In this document: positions 8,609-17,361 of the stretch, one piece after another
How the letters are laid out: every line of letters starts with the position of its first letter
Position numbering within the stretch: position 1 is the stretch's first letter
NCBI GenBank assembly: GCA_020630795.1
Contig: JAHDIK010000006.1
Coordinates: 1 to 64,000, forward strand
Length of the DNA stretch: 64,000 nucleotides
Reading direction: 5' to 3'
Source of the DNA: Colwellia sp.
GTDB taxonomy: Bacteria > Pseudomonadota > Gammaproteobacteria > Enterobacterales > Alteromonadaceae
The notes under the pieces: model-generated
What the model was told of the DNA's origin: nothing
The model's database searches: none
Seen by the model: the letters and a program-made list of their open reading frames with translations, nothing else
Translations under genes and position numbers: made by a program

Positions 8609-9799
8609 ATGTCATATGCAGCTTCAAGTGTACCCAATATCAATCAAGCTTTTGATCATGCATCAATTTCATTTAGTCGTGCGAATTTTCAAACGGGCAT
8701 TCCATTTAATAACGAACAAAATGAAATAAATTTATTACGCGAACAAATTAATCAGCTTAACCAAGTCATAGATGTTATGCCAACAGGCATGATTATTTTA
8801 GATGGTGACGGTGTTGTTATTAAGATTAATGACGTTGCTAAGCAGTTACTTGATGAGCCCATATTGGGTCAACCTTGGTTTGACGTAATTAAACGTTCTT
8901 TTAAACCAAGAGCAGACGATTGGCATGAAGTTTCATTGAAAGATGGCCGCAGGGTAAAACTTGAAATAACGGCGTTGGGTAGTCAACCCGGTCAACTTAT
9001 TATGATTACAGACTTAACTGAAACTCGTTTGTTGCAAGACAAGCTTGGTCAGCTACAACGTTTATCATCTTTGGGGCGCATGGTTTCAACGTTAGCTCAT
9101 CAAATTAGAACACCTTTATCAGCGGCTATGTTGTATAGCGCTAATTTACAGAATAAAAAATTGTCTGACGACTCTCGCGATAACTTTCAAGACAAGCTGA
9201 TGTCGCGCTTGCATGACTTGGAACAACAAGTAAACGACATGTTGTTGTTTGCTAAAAGTGGTAAACAGCAAGTGGTAGAGCCGCTGTCAGTAAACGATGT
9301 TTTAGAAAGTTCAGTACAATCAATCGATGCGATTATTAAAAAAGAAGGCGCACAAATATCGTTTAATTTGTGCGACGACGATTGCCAAATTTTAGGTAAT
9401 AAAAGTGCATTAACTGGTGCTATTCAAAACCTAATACTGAACAGTATTCAGGTGATAAAAACAGGTGCAAAAATTGAATTAGCATCTTATTGCAAAGACG
9501 GATACGCCTTGATTAGTGTGAGCGATAACGGTAAAGGCATTAGCAAAGAGCTTGCAGATAAAATATTCGAACCTTTTTATACCTCTCGTTCGCAGGGAAC
9601 GGGTCTTGGTTTAGCGGTTGTAAAGTCGGTAGCCAATGCGCATCAAGGTGATGTAAAGCTAGTGAGTAAAGCAGGAGAGGGCGCTCATTTTTGTATTCAT
9701 ATTCCATTATTGAAAACAACACTTGAGCAAGGTTCTTCAAAAAATAGTGCTGATACGCATTCAGCATCTACCGTATCTAACATACACGCTTCTCAGTAG
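8609..9799 (+). CDS. flrB: Flagellar sensor histidine kinase FlrB
   Basis: Cytoplasmic kinase that phosphorylates FlrC to switch on the later sigma-54 class. No transmembrane segment is visible. A PAS domain spans about residues 45-140 (VIDVMPTGMIILDGDG). The HisKA box is TLAHQIRTPLSAA with His near residue 164. The ATPase part has NLILNSIQ (N box), DNGKGI (G1) and GTGLGLAVV (G2). At 396 residues it is slightly longer than Vibrio FlrB, because of a polar Ser/Thr-rich tail. It is separated from flrC by ten bases and shares the sigma-54 promoter upstream. Confidence 0.93.
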   Translation: MSYAASSVPNINQAFDHASISFSRANFQTGIPFNNEQNEINLLREQINQLNQVIDVMPTGMIILDGDGVVIKINDVAKQLLDEPILGQPWFDVIKRSFKPRADDWHEVSLKDGRRVKLEITALGSQPGQLIMITDLTETRLLQDKLGQLQRLSSLGRMVSTLAHQIRTPLSAAMLYSANLQNKKLSDDSRDNFQDKLMSRLHDLEQQVNDMLLFAKSGKQQVVEPLSVNDVLESSVQSIDAIIKKEGAQISFNLCDDDCQILGNKSALTGAIQNLILNSIQVIKTGAKIELASYCKDGYALISVSDNGKGISKELADKIFEPFYTSRSQGTGLGLAVVKSVANAHQGDVKLVSKAGEGAHFCIHIPLLKTTLEQGSSKNSADTHSASTVSNIHASQ

Positions 9800-9809
9800 G
9801 AGGATGCTT

Positions 9810-11150
9810 ATGAATACCAGTAAAATATTAGTTGTTGAAGACGATGCCGGTTTACGTGAAGCACTAGTTGATACATTAATGCTTGCGGGCTTCAAATGTA
9901 TAGAAGCCGACTCTGGTGAATCTGCTTTATTATTGCTTAAAAACCATAAAGTAGATTTGGTAGTGAGCGATGTTCAAATGGACGGTATGTCAGGTTTAAC
10001 GCTTTTAAAGAGTATTAAAAATTCATTTCCCCAGTTACCTGTTTTGATTATGACCGCTTACGGCACTATTGATGATGCTGTTCAAGCAATGAGAGATGGT
10101 GCTAGCAATTATATGGCGAAGCCTTTTTCACCTGAAGTGCTGTTAAACATGGTGACTCAATATGTTCCCCTTGAAATTAACAAACCATTTGAGCCAATTG
10201 TTGCCGATCCGCAAAGTGTAGAATTATTAGGACTCGCTAAAAAAGTTGCAGCTACAGATGCTTCTGTAATGGTTTTAGGGCCTAGCGGTTCAGGTAAGGA
10301 AGTACTTGCTCAGTATGTACATTACAACTCAGAAAGAGCAGAGCAACCCTTTGTAGCAATAAACTGTGCAGCTATTCCCGAAAACATGCTTGAAGCAACC
10401 TTATTTGGTTATGAAAAAGGTGCATTTACAGGTGCCGTTCAAGCGTCACCGGGTAAGTTTGAACAAGCGCAGGGTGGAACCATCTTACTTGATGAGATTA
10501 CTGAGATGGATTTAGGCCTTCAAGCTAAAATTTTACGTGTGTTACAAGAGCGTGAGGTAGAAAGATTAGGCGGTCGCAAAACCATTAAGCTTGATGTACG
10601 AGTAATCGCGACAAGTAACCGCGATTTGAAACAAGCTGTATCAGAAGGCGTATTCCGAGAAGATTTGTATTACCGCTTAAATGTATTTCCATTGTTATGG
10701 AAACCTCTTTCAGAAAGACGTGATGATATATTGCCGTTAGCTAAACACTTAGTTGAACGTATTGCGTTAAAAAGTGGAGATAACATTCCTGAATTTACTG
10801 CCTCTGCGCGCAGTAAGTTAACAGCTTATGATTGGCCTGGAAATGTTAGAGAGTTAGATAATGTCATTCAGCGAGCATTAATTTTACATAGTAACAATGT
10901 TATTGATGCTACTGACTTGCTGATTGAGCAGTTTGAAACCACAGCTATTCCAACGCAAGAAAAAGCTGCAGCGTCTGAAGATAAACTGGGTAACGAGCTT
11001 AAATTGCAAGAGCACCAAATTATTTTAGACACGTTAAATGCATGTAATGGAAGTCGTAAAAATGTAGCCGAACGTTTAGGCATTAGCCCTAGAACGCTAC
11101 GATATAAAATCGCTCGCATGCGAGATTCTGGTATTCAAATACCTGCATAA
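9810..11150 (+). CDS. flrC: Flagellar sigma-54-dependent response regulator FlrC
   Basis: Two-component activator that turns on class III flagellar genes when phosphorylated by FlrB. The receiver domain has DD at residues 11-12 and phosphoacceptor Asp54 in VVSDVQMDG. The AAA+ domain has Walker A GPSGSGKE and an intact GAFTGA loop. A Fis-type HTH ends the protein (RKNVAERLGISPRTLRYKI). The frame is open further upstream, inside flrB, but the start is placed at 9810, because AGGAGG at 9798-9803 is six bases away and the protein then begins directly with the receiver strand. Length is 446 residues. A terminator hairpin follows. Confidence 0.95.
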   Translation: MNTSKILVVEDDAGLREALVDTLMLAGFKCIEADSGESALLLLKNHKVDLVVSDVQMDGMSGLTLLKSIKNSFPQLPVLIMTAYGTIDDAVQAMRDGASNYMAKPFSPEVLLNMVTQYVPLEINKPFEPIVADPQSVELLGLAKKVAATDASVMVLGPSGSGKEVLAQYVHYNSERAEQPFVAINCAAIPENMLEATLFGYEKGAFTGAVQASPGKFEQAQGGTILLDEITEMDLGLQAKILRVLQEREVERLGGRKTIKLDVRVIATSNRDLKQAVSEGVFREDLYYRLNVFPLLWKPLSERRDDILPLAKHLVERIALKSGDNIPEFTASARSKLTAYDWPGNVRELDNVIQRALILHSNNVIDATDLLIEQFETTAIPTQEKAAASEDKLGNELKLQEHQIILDTLNACNGSRKNVAERLGISPRTLRYKIARMRDSGIQIPA

Positions 11151-11165
11151 ATACCGCTAAATTGT

Positions 11166-11190
11166 AAACCCAGACACGGTGCTGGGTTTT
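11166..11190 (+). terminator. Rho-independent terminator after flrC
   Basis: AAACCCAG, an eight-base loop, CTGGGTTT, then TCG. The 8-bp stem separates flrBC from the fliE promoter. Confidence 0.7.
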
Positions 11191-11287
11191 CGTCGTTATT
11201 AAAAAATATATTTATTTAGCAGGTTCGCACTATGTAACTCACTGTTATATCACAATAAACACTAACCTCTTATTTGTTTATTTACCT

Positions 11288-11303
11288 TGGCACTATGATT
11301 GCT
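11288..11303 (+). promoter_or_regulatory. Sigma-54 promoter of the fliE operon
   Basis: TGGCAC-N5-TTGCT, a perfect match to the -24/-12 consensus. Predicted transcription begins near 11314, which excludes the far-upstream ATG at 11274 as the fliE start and supports 11358. Confidence 0.88.
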
Positions 11304-11357
11304 TTAATCATAGTGGAAACAACTAAACACCAAGAAATTGACACAAGCGAGGCAGTT

Positions 11358-11699
11358 ATGGATATCAAAACCAATTCTCTATTTGCTCAAATGCAAAACA
11401 TGTCCTTAGAGGCAATGAATCAGAATACTCCTGCTGTTTCGTCTGATAATGCAATTCAACCTGTAAACAAGTCAGGTAGTAATTTTGGTGACTTGCTTAA
11501 AGATGCTGTGAATTCAGTTAACGATCTTCAACAAAAAGCAGGTGCCGAGCGAGAAGCGTTTGAAATGGGAGACCGCAGTGTAACACTTGCGCAAACCATG
11601 GTATCAGCTTCGAAAGCAGGCATAGCATTTGACGCTACCGTACAGGTACGAAACAAATTTGTAGAAGCGTATAAAGAAATCATGAGCATGCCTGTTTAG
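11358..11699 (+). CDS. fliE: Flagellar hook-basal body junction protein FliE
   Basis: FliE links the MS ring to the rod and is among the first substrates of flagellar export. The C-terminal half carries the family pattern (FGDLLKDAVNSVNDLQ, MVSASKAGIAFDATVQVRNKFVEAYKEIMSMPV). The frame is open from 11274, but a perfect sigma-54 promoter lies inside that extension. The start is therefore ATG 11358, with CGAGG at 11348-11352, giving 113 residues, close to the roughly 100-110 usual for FliE. First gene of the fliEFGHIJ run. Confidence 0.93.
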   Translation: MDIKTNSLFAQMQNMSLEAMNQNTPAVSSDNAIQPVNKSGSNFGDLLKDAVNSVNDLQQKAGAEREAFEMGDRSVTLAQTMVSASKAGIAFDATVQVRNKFVEAYKEIMSMPV

Positions 11700-11750
11700 G
11701 CAAGTAACCAACGCATTCGTATTTATTTCATTCATTGGCGGAGAAGTTAA

Positions 11751-13496
11751 GTGGCTGATACAGCAGAAAATACCGGAATTGTACTTGCAGAAGACGGTGC
11801 AGATAGTATTAATGAAGAGCAAAAGTCTGGCTTTTCTGCAGCTATTGGTAACGTTGATGTATTGAGACAAATAACGTTAATCATGGCGTTGGCCATTTGT
11901 TTAGCGATAGCAGTATTTGTGATTATATGGATGAATCAGCCAGAATACCGTGTGCTAACAAAACTTCCTACGCAAGAATTAATCAAAACTATGGACTATC
12001 TTGACGCGAATAACGTTGAGTACACCCAAGAAAACAACACCATTTCAGTTCCAGCAGACGAATATCAAGACGTTAAATTGTTGCTCGCTCGTGAAGGCTT
12101 AACGGATGAAAAGCCCGAAGGTAACGAGCTGATTATGAAAGATATGGGATTTGGTGTTAGTCAACGTCTTGAAGGTGAGCGTTTAAAGCATTCTCGTGAA
12201 CAACAACTTGCTAGAACAATTGAAGAGCTGCAATCAATTGCCCGCGCAAAAGTTCTTCTTGCTATCCCTAAAGAGAATATTTTCGCTAAACGCGCTAAAT
12301 CTCCATCAGCAACTGTCGTGTTAACACTTCAACGTGGCAGAGTATTATCAGAAGAAAAAGTAGACGCTGTGGTAGATATAGTCGCGTCAGCTGTTCAAGG
12401 TATGTCACCTAATAAGGTTACAGTAACTGATCAAAATGGCCGTTTATTAAATTCAGGTTCACAAGACTCTATTTCATCACGCTCTCGTAAAGAATTTGAA
12501 ATTGAGCAAAAGCGTGAAACTGAGTACATGGAAAAAATCGACTCTATTTTAATTCCTGTTGTAGGTTTAGGTAACTATACCGCACAGGTAGATGTAACCA
12601 TGGACTTCACAAACACAGAAGAAACTCAACGTCGCTACAATTCAGATTTACCAGCGCTACGTAGCGAAATGTCGGTGGAAGATAAAACTATCGGTGGCAT
12701 GTTGGGCGGTATTCCTGGTGCATTGAGTAACCAACCACCGCTAGATTCTGAAATTCCGGAAGACGCAATAGGTAATGGTCAACAACGTGCTATGCCTAGT
12801 AGAGCGCATAAAGAATCAACTAAAAATTACGAATTAGATGAAGCGATTAGTCATACTAAACAACAAACCGGTATTATTCGTCGCGTAAGTGTGTCGGTTG
12901 CGTTAGATTACTTATCGTCTGTAGCACCTGCTCAACCTGCACCTGATGGAGCGGAAGAAAGCGAAGAAGTAGCTGCACCTCAAGTAACTTATGTACCGAG
13001 AAGTGAAGCCGAAATAGCCAATATTCGTCGCTTACTGCAAGGTAGTGTAGGGTTTGATTTGCAGCGCGGTGACGTACTAGAAGTAATTACATTGCCATTT
13101 TCACGTCCTGACGTAATTGCTAAAGAAGAGTTGCCAATTTACCAACAGCCTTGGTTCTTAAGCATGTTTAAACTAGGCTTAGGTGCATTAGTCATTATTA
13201 TTCTGATCTTCTTTGTAGTACGTCCAATGGTTGGTCGATTGATTAATCCTGACCAAACACCTGACGATTATGGTGAAAAATCACTGGATAGTCATATTGA
13301 CTTAGGTGATGAAACTATGGACATGCTAACAACTGAATTTGACGCTGGTGCCGTAGGTTTTGCACCGGATGGTAGCTTGCAGTTACCAGATTTACACCGC
13401 GATGAAGATGTACTTAAAGCTGTTCGTGCTCTTGTAGCTAATGAGCCAGAACTTTCCTCTCAAGTTGTTAAAAGTTGGTTGAACGAAGATGAGTGA
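11751..13496 (+). CDS. fliF: Flagellar M-ring protein FliF
   Basis: Builds the MS ring in the inner membrane, the base on which the rest of the motor assembles. Two membrane segments are visible: ITLIMALAICLAIAVFVIIWM near residues 41-61 and a second near 470-490 (FKLGLGALVIIILIFFVV). Between them are the periplasmic ring-building domains, for example AREGLTDEKPEGNELIMKD. The cytoplasmic C-terminus (VRALVANEPELSSQVVKSWL) binds FliG. The start is GTG at 11751 with GGAG upstream. At 581 residues the length is normal. It overlaps fliG by 8 bases. Confidence 0.96.
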   Translation: MADTAENTGIVLAEDGADSINEEQKSGFSAAIGNVDVLRQITLIMALAICLAIAVFVIIWMNQPEYRVLTKLPTQELIKTMDYLDANNVEYTQENNTISVPADEYQDVKLLLAREGLTDEKPEGNELIMKDMGFGVSQRLEGERLKHSREQQLARTIEELQSIARAKVLLAIPKENIFAKRAKSPSATVVLTLQRGRVLSEEKVDAVVDIVASAVQGMSPNKVTVTDQNGRLLNSGSQDSISSRSRKEFEIEQKRETEYMEKIDSILIPVVGLGNYTAQVDVTMDFTNTEETQRRYNSDLPALRSEMSVEDKTIGGMLGGIPGALSNQPPLDSEIPEDAIGNGQQRAMPSRAHKESTKNYELDEAISHTKQQTGIIRRVSVSVALDYLSSVAPAQPAPDGAEESEEVAAPQVTYVPRSEAEIANIRRLLQGSVGFDLQRGDVLEVITLPFSRPDVIAKEELPIYQQPWFLSMFKLGLGALVIIILIFFVVRPMVGRLINPDQTPDDYGEKSLDSHIDLGDETMDMLTTEFDAGAVGFAPDGSLQLPDLHRDEDVLKAVRALVANEPELSSQVVKSWLNEDE

Positions 13497-14553
13497 TCAA
13501 GCTGAAAGCCAAGAACTTGCGCCAATGGCAAGCGCACCCTCAGGTTTTGATACTGATAAACTTGATGGGGCAGAAAAAGCCGCTATTTTATTGCTGAGTT
13601 TGTCAGAAGAAGATGCCGCGCAAATACTTAAACACTTAGAGCCAAAGCAAGTACAACAAGTCGGTACTGTTATGGCTGCGATGGAAGACTTTACTCAAGA
13701 AAAAATAACAGCTGTTCATAAGTTATTTATTAACGAAATTCAAAACTTTAGTACGATTGGTTTCCAAAGCGAAGACTTTGTTCGTAAAGCATTAACAGCC
13801 GCGCTAGGTGAAGATAAAGCGGGTAACTTAATCGACCAAATCGTTATGGGTGGTGGTGCAAAAGGTTTAGATTCGTTGAAATGGATGGACTCTAAACAAG
13901 TTGCCAATATTATTCGAAACGAGCATCCACAAATTCAAACCATCGTATTATCGTATTTAGAACCCGATCAATCTGCAGAAATTTTAAGTCAATTTGCTGA
14001 CAAAGTTCGACTTGATTTAACAATGCGTATTGCAAACCTTGAAGAAGTTCAACCTGCGGCATTACAAGAGTTGAATGAAATTATGGAGAAACAGTTTGCA
14101 GGTCAAGCTGGCGCGCAAGCAGCTAAAATGGGCGGCTTAAAAGCAGCGGCAGATATCATGAACTTCTTAGACACTAACGTCGAAGGTTCATTAATGGATG
14201 CTATACGTGAACACGATGAAGAAATGAGTCAACAAATTCAAGATCTTATGTTTGTATTTGAAAACTTAGCTGACGTAGATGACCGTGGTATTCAAGCCAT
14301 ATTACGAGATGTTCAGCAAGACGCACTAATGAAAGCAATTAAAGGTGCTGATGATGCACTGAAAGATAAGATCATGGCGAATATGTCTAAACGTGCTGCT
14401 GAAATGATGGCAGATGACTTAGAAGCTATGGGACCAGTTCGTATTACTGAAGTAGAAGCCGCACAAAAAGAAATTCTTGCTGTTGCACGTAAACTGTCTG
14501 ACTCAGGCGAAATCATGTTAGGTGGTGCTGGTGGTGGAGACGAGTTCTTATAA
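13489..14553 (+). CDS. fliG: Flagellar motor switch protein FliG
   Basis: Rotor protein that takes torque from the stator and joins the MS ring to the C ring. Visible parts are the N-terminal FliF-binding domain (GAEKAAILLLSLSEEDAAQILKHL), the EHPQ motif of the middle domain (RNEHPQIQTIVLSYL), and the C-terminal torque helix with alternating charges (near DDALKDKIMANMSKRAAEMMADDLE). It ends in a Gly-rich tail, GGAGGGDEFL. At 354 residues it has a short extra N-terminal segment rich in Ala/Pro/Ser. Translation probably couples to fliF through the 8-base overlap. Confidence 0.96.
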   Translation: MSDQAESQELAPMASAPSGFDTDKLDGAEKAAILLLSLSEEDAAQILKHLEPKQVQQVGTVMAAMEDFTQEKITAVHKLFINEIQNFSTIGFQSEDFVRKALTAALGEDKAGNLIDQIVMGGGAKGLDSLKWMDSKQVANIIRNEHPQIQTIVLSYLEPDQSAEILSQFADKVRLDLTMRIANLEEVQPAALQELNEIMEKQFAGQAGAQAAKMGGLKAAADIMNFLDTNVEGSLMDAIREHDEEMSQQIQDLMFVFENLADVDDRGIQAILRDVQQDALMKAIKGADDALKDKIMANMSKRAAEMMADDLEAMGPVRITEVEAAQKEILAVARKLSDSGEIMLGGAGGGDEFL

Positions 14554-14593
14554 TGAGCGTTTTCGGTAATCACAGTGACCGCAAGGTGAAAAT

Positions 14594-15367
14594 ATGAGCC
14601 AAAAAATCGTTAAGTCGAGCACTGATATCGAGTCTGATTTATGGTCTATTCCATCTGTACAAGCGCCCGTTGTTGATGACGAAAAAACTAACGCGCTTGG
14701 TAAAAAAAGTACTTGGCGCTACGAGCCGCCAGAAGAAAATGAAATTGAAGAACCTGTTCCGTTAACTGCTGAAGAAATTGAAGAAATTCGACAAGCAGCG
14801 CATGAAGAAGGTTTTAATCAAGGAAAAGAAGAAGGCTTTTCAAAAGGCTACGAAGAAGGTAAAAGTTCAGGGCATGAAGAAGGTATAACAACCGGCCATC
14901 AAGAAGGACTTGAAACGGGTCTTGCTGAAGGTAAAGAAAAAATAGATGCCTTAGCAGAAGAGTGGAAGTTATTGGTAGAACAGCTCCATAAACCACTTGA
15001 AAATGTAGAGAAAAACGTTGAAGAACAGCTCATTCATCTTGTTGTACAGCTCACCGAAGCCATCACGCTTCAAGAAGCAAAAACAAACCCCGACATTATT
15101 ACTGCGGCTATTGGCGAGGGTATAAAGGCTTTACCTAGTCAGGAGCCTCAAACGCAAATACTTATTCACCCAGAAGACATCAAAGTCGTTGAAGAGCAAT
15201 TTGGTAATGAATACATTATCGAACAAGGCTGGAAGCTACTCGCAGCACCGCAACTGGAAAGAGGAAGCTGCCAAATAGAGAATAGTACGTCAAACATCGA
15301 CTTGAGTATTAAATCTCGAATGAAAGAAGTCTTGGAATCATTTTTGCAGGATGCATTACACCAGTAA
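14594..15367 (+). CDS. fliH: Flagellar export ATPase regulator FliH
   Basis: FliH dimers bind the ATPase FliI and tether it to the C ring during export. Residues about 72-116 contain a run of Gly repeats spaced by four residues ([20 protein letters not shown] and following), the GxxxG-type repeats known from FliH. The C-terminal third (residues about 135-257) resembles the globular FliH/SctL domain with [12 protein letters not shown] and ILIHPEDI. At 257 residues it is a normal length. It lies between fliG and fliI, 29 bases before the latter. Confidence 0.92.
   Translation: MSQKIVKSSTDIESDLWSIPSVQAPVVDDEKTNALGKKSTWRYEPPEENEIEEPVPLTAEEIEEIRQAAHEEGFNQGKEEGFSKGYEEGKSSGHEEGITTGHQEGLETGLAEGKEKIDALAEEWKLLVEQLHKPLENVEKNVEEQLIHLVVQLTEAITLQEAKTNPDIITAAIGEGIKALPSQEPQTQILIHPEDIKVVEEQFGNEYIIEQGWKLLAAPQLERGSCQIENSTSNIDLSIKSRMKEVLESFLQDALHQ
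14806..14940 (+). repeat. Glycine-periodic coding repeat in fliH
   Basis: About ten consecutive four-residue units with Gly at the repeated position, most with Glu or Lys before it. The repeat is conserved at protein level; at DNA level it shows as diverged GAAGG(T/C) units about 12 bases apart. Confidence 0.6.
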
Positions 15368-15396
15368 TTAACAGGTTTGCACGTCAAAAATACATC

Positions 15397-16764
15397 ATGA
15401 TTGACTATAGCCGCATTAACGAAAGACTTAAAAATTGCCAAACTATGATTAACCCTCATAAGGTTTCTGTAGCTGGGCGATTAGTACGAGTTGTTGGTTT
15501 AACATTGGAAGCTGTAGGTGTTAAAGCGCATGTGGGTAGTCAATGTTTAGTAGAAACGGCGAATGGCGACTTAATTGCTGAAGTCGTAGGTTTCGAACAA
15601 GATAAAACCTATTTGATGCCAGAAGAAAGCCTACAAGGTGTTCTTCCTGGTGCTAGAGTTGTACCGCTATCAACTAAAGCCCGCCTTCCATTTTCAATGG
15701 ATTTACTCGGAAGAGTTATCAATGGCGTAGGCAACCCCATCGATGGCAAAGGCCCCATCAAGCAAAACGATACGTACCAATACAGCAGTAAACCTATTAA
15801 CCCTCTTGCTCGCCGTGCTATTACTGCACCTCTTGATGTTGGTGTTCGTTCAATAAACAGCTTTCTTACCGTTGGAACAGGGCAACGAATGGGGCTATTT
15901 GCAGGTTCAGGTGTTGGTAAAAGTGTGCTTTTGGGCATGATGACCAAAGGCACAACCGCTGATGTGATTGTTGTAGGGCTAATTGGTGAACGTGGAAGAG
16001 AAGTAAAAGAATTTATTGAAGAAATATTGGGTGAAGAAGGGCGTAAACGCTCAGTAGTTGTTGCTGCTCCAGCAGATAATTCTCCTTTAATGCGTTTAAA
16101 AGGTTGTGAAACAGCGGTTCAAATTAGTGAGTATTTTCGCGATCAAGGGTTAAATGTTTTATTGCTGATTGATTCGATAACCCGCTACGCGCAAGCACAA
16201 CGAGAAATTGCACTTGCTGTTGGTGAGCCACCTGCAACGAAAGGTTATCCGCCGTCGGTATTTTCTAAACTACCTCAATTGGTTGAACGTGCTGGGAATG
16301 GTGGTGAAGGGCAAGGCTCAATAACCGCATTTTTTACTGTTTTGACCGAAGGTGATGATTTACAAGATCCAATTGCCGACGCATCAAGAGCAATACTTGA
16401 CGGACATATTGTATTGTCGAGAGACTTAGCCGATGCAGGGCATTATCCAGCGGTTGATATTGAAAGCTCAATTAGTCGAGTTATGCCAATGGTAACAGAA
16501 GAAGACCATCAACAACTTGCTCAGCAACTTAAGCAAGTGTATTCGGTGTACCAGCAAAACAAAGATCTTATATCCATTGGGGCGTATAGCAAAGGAAGTG
16601 ATCCTCGAATTGATCAAGCAATAACTTTATTGCCTGTTATAAACTTTTTCTTGCAGCAAAAAATCTCAGAAGTTATTCCTTACGAGCAAAGCTTAGCGCA
16701 GTTGCAAGAAATTATCTCAGCGGCTCAAGCGCATGCGCAACAAAGCCAGCCAGCCAATGCTTAG
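15397..16764 (+). CDS. fliI: Flagellum-specific export ATPase FliI
   Basis: F1-ATPase-beta-like enzyme that energises delivery of rod, hook and filament subunits to the export gate. Walker A is [14 protein letters not shown] (near residue 168), and Walker B is the [13 protein letters not shown] segment. The N-terminal barrel ([19 protein letters not shown]) and the [12 protein letters not shown] and [15 protein letters not shown] segments are typical. At 455 residues length is normal. No clear Shine-Dalgarno sequence precedes the ATG at 15397; it may depend on coupling to fliH, which ends 29 bases before. Confidence 0.96.
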   Translation: MIDYSRINERLKNCQTMINPHKVSVAGRLVRVVGLTLEAVGVKAHVGSQCLVETANGDLIAEVVGFEQDKTYLMPEESLQGVLPGARVVPLSTKARLPFSMDLLGRVINGVGNPIDGKGPIKQNDTYQYSSKPINPLARRAITAPLDVGVRSINSFLTVGTGQRMGLFAGSGVGKSVLLGMMTKGTTADVIVVGLIGERGREVKEFIEEILGEEGRKRSVVVAAPADNSPLMRLKGCETAVQISEYFRDQGLNVLLLIDSITRYAQAQREIALAVGEPPATKGYPPSVFSKLPQLVERAGNGGEGQGSITAFFTVLTEGDDLQDPIADASRAILDGHIVLSRDLADAGHYPAVDIESSISRVMPMVTEEDHQQLAQQLKQVYSVYQQNKDLISIGAYSKGSDPRIDQAITLLPVINFFLQQKISEVIPYEQSLAQLQEIISAAQAHAQQSQPANA

Positions 16765-16839
16765 TTTATTAATAACTAAATATGGTTACGCAATGCGCTA
16801 TCCAATTCAAACGAGTCATGTGTCGTCGGGAGTATCACC

Positions 16840-17280
16840 ATGTCTATGAAACAAATCGACACTCTTTATCGTTATGAAAAAGACAATGAAAACAAAGCTG
16901 CAACAAAATTACGTGAGGCCGAGCTTGAATATCAGCAAAATATCCAGCGCCTTAGCAGTGTTGGAGAATACAGGCTGGAATATATGAAACGGTTAAATCA
17001 GCGTTCAGCAGAAGGAATGAATAGCTATACGTTTAGTCATTTTCATGCGTTCATTAATAAATTAGACAACGCGGCAGAGCAAGTTCAAATTGCCGTAACA
17101 CAAGCGAAAGCGATGGTTACAAAACGCAAACAAGAATGGTTAAATCAGCGTCAAAAAGTACAAGCTGTAGAATTATTAAGAGAAAAAAAGTTGAAAGTAC
17201 TTTCAATAGCCGAAGAGAAAAGAGAACAAAAAATGTTTGATGAAATTGCCACTCAGCAGTTTGTTCGGAGGAATATGTAA
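16840..17280 (+). CDS. fliJ: Flagellar export protein FliJ
   Basis: Small coiled-coil protein that acts as the central stalk of the FliI ATPase ring and helps chaperone recycling. It is 146 residues, almost wholly charged and helical, with a typical FliJ N-terminus (LYRYEKDNENKAATKLREAE). GGGAG lies ahead of the ATG. It closes the fliE operon: a sigma-54 promoter follows before fliK. Confidence 0.88.
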   Translation: MSMKQIDTLYRYEKDNENKAATKLREAELEYQQNIQRLSSVGEYRLEYMKRLNQRSAEGMNSYTFSHFHAFINKLDNAAEQVQIAVTQAKAMVTKRKQEWLNQRQKVQAVELLREKKLKVLSIAEEKREQKMFDEIATQQFVRRNM

Positions 17281-17293
17281 AAGTTACAGTGAT

Positions 17294-17309
17294 TGGAACG
17301 TGTTTTGCT
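17294..17309 (+). promoter_or_regulatory. Sigma-54 promoter of the fliK operon
   Basis: TGGAACGTGTTTTGCT: GG and GC at exact -24/-12 spacing, TTGCT intact, one mismatch in TGGCACG. Predicted start is about 40 bases before the fliK ATG. It separates fliE-J from fliK-flhB as transcription units. Confidence 0.75.
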
Positions 17310-17361
17310 TTGAACTACTAACAAGTATTTTATTTACCGTTGTTTTTTTGCAGGAAATAAT

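Noticed and set aside
15609..15953. Minus-strand open frame of 114 codons opposite fliI
   Set aside because: Shadow of the conserved ATPase core, with a composition rich in Pro/Leu/Arg typical of antisense frames.
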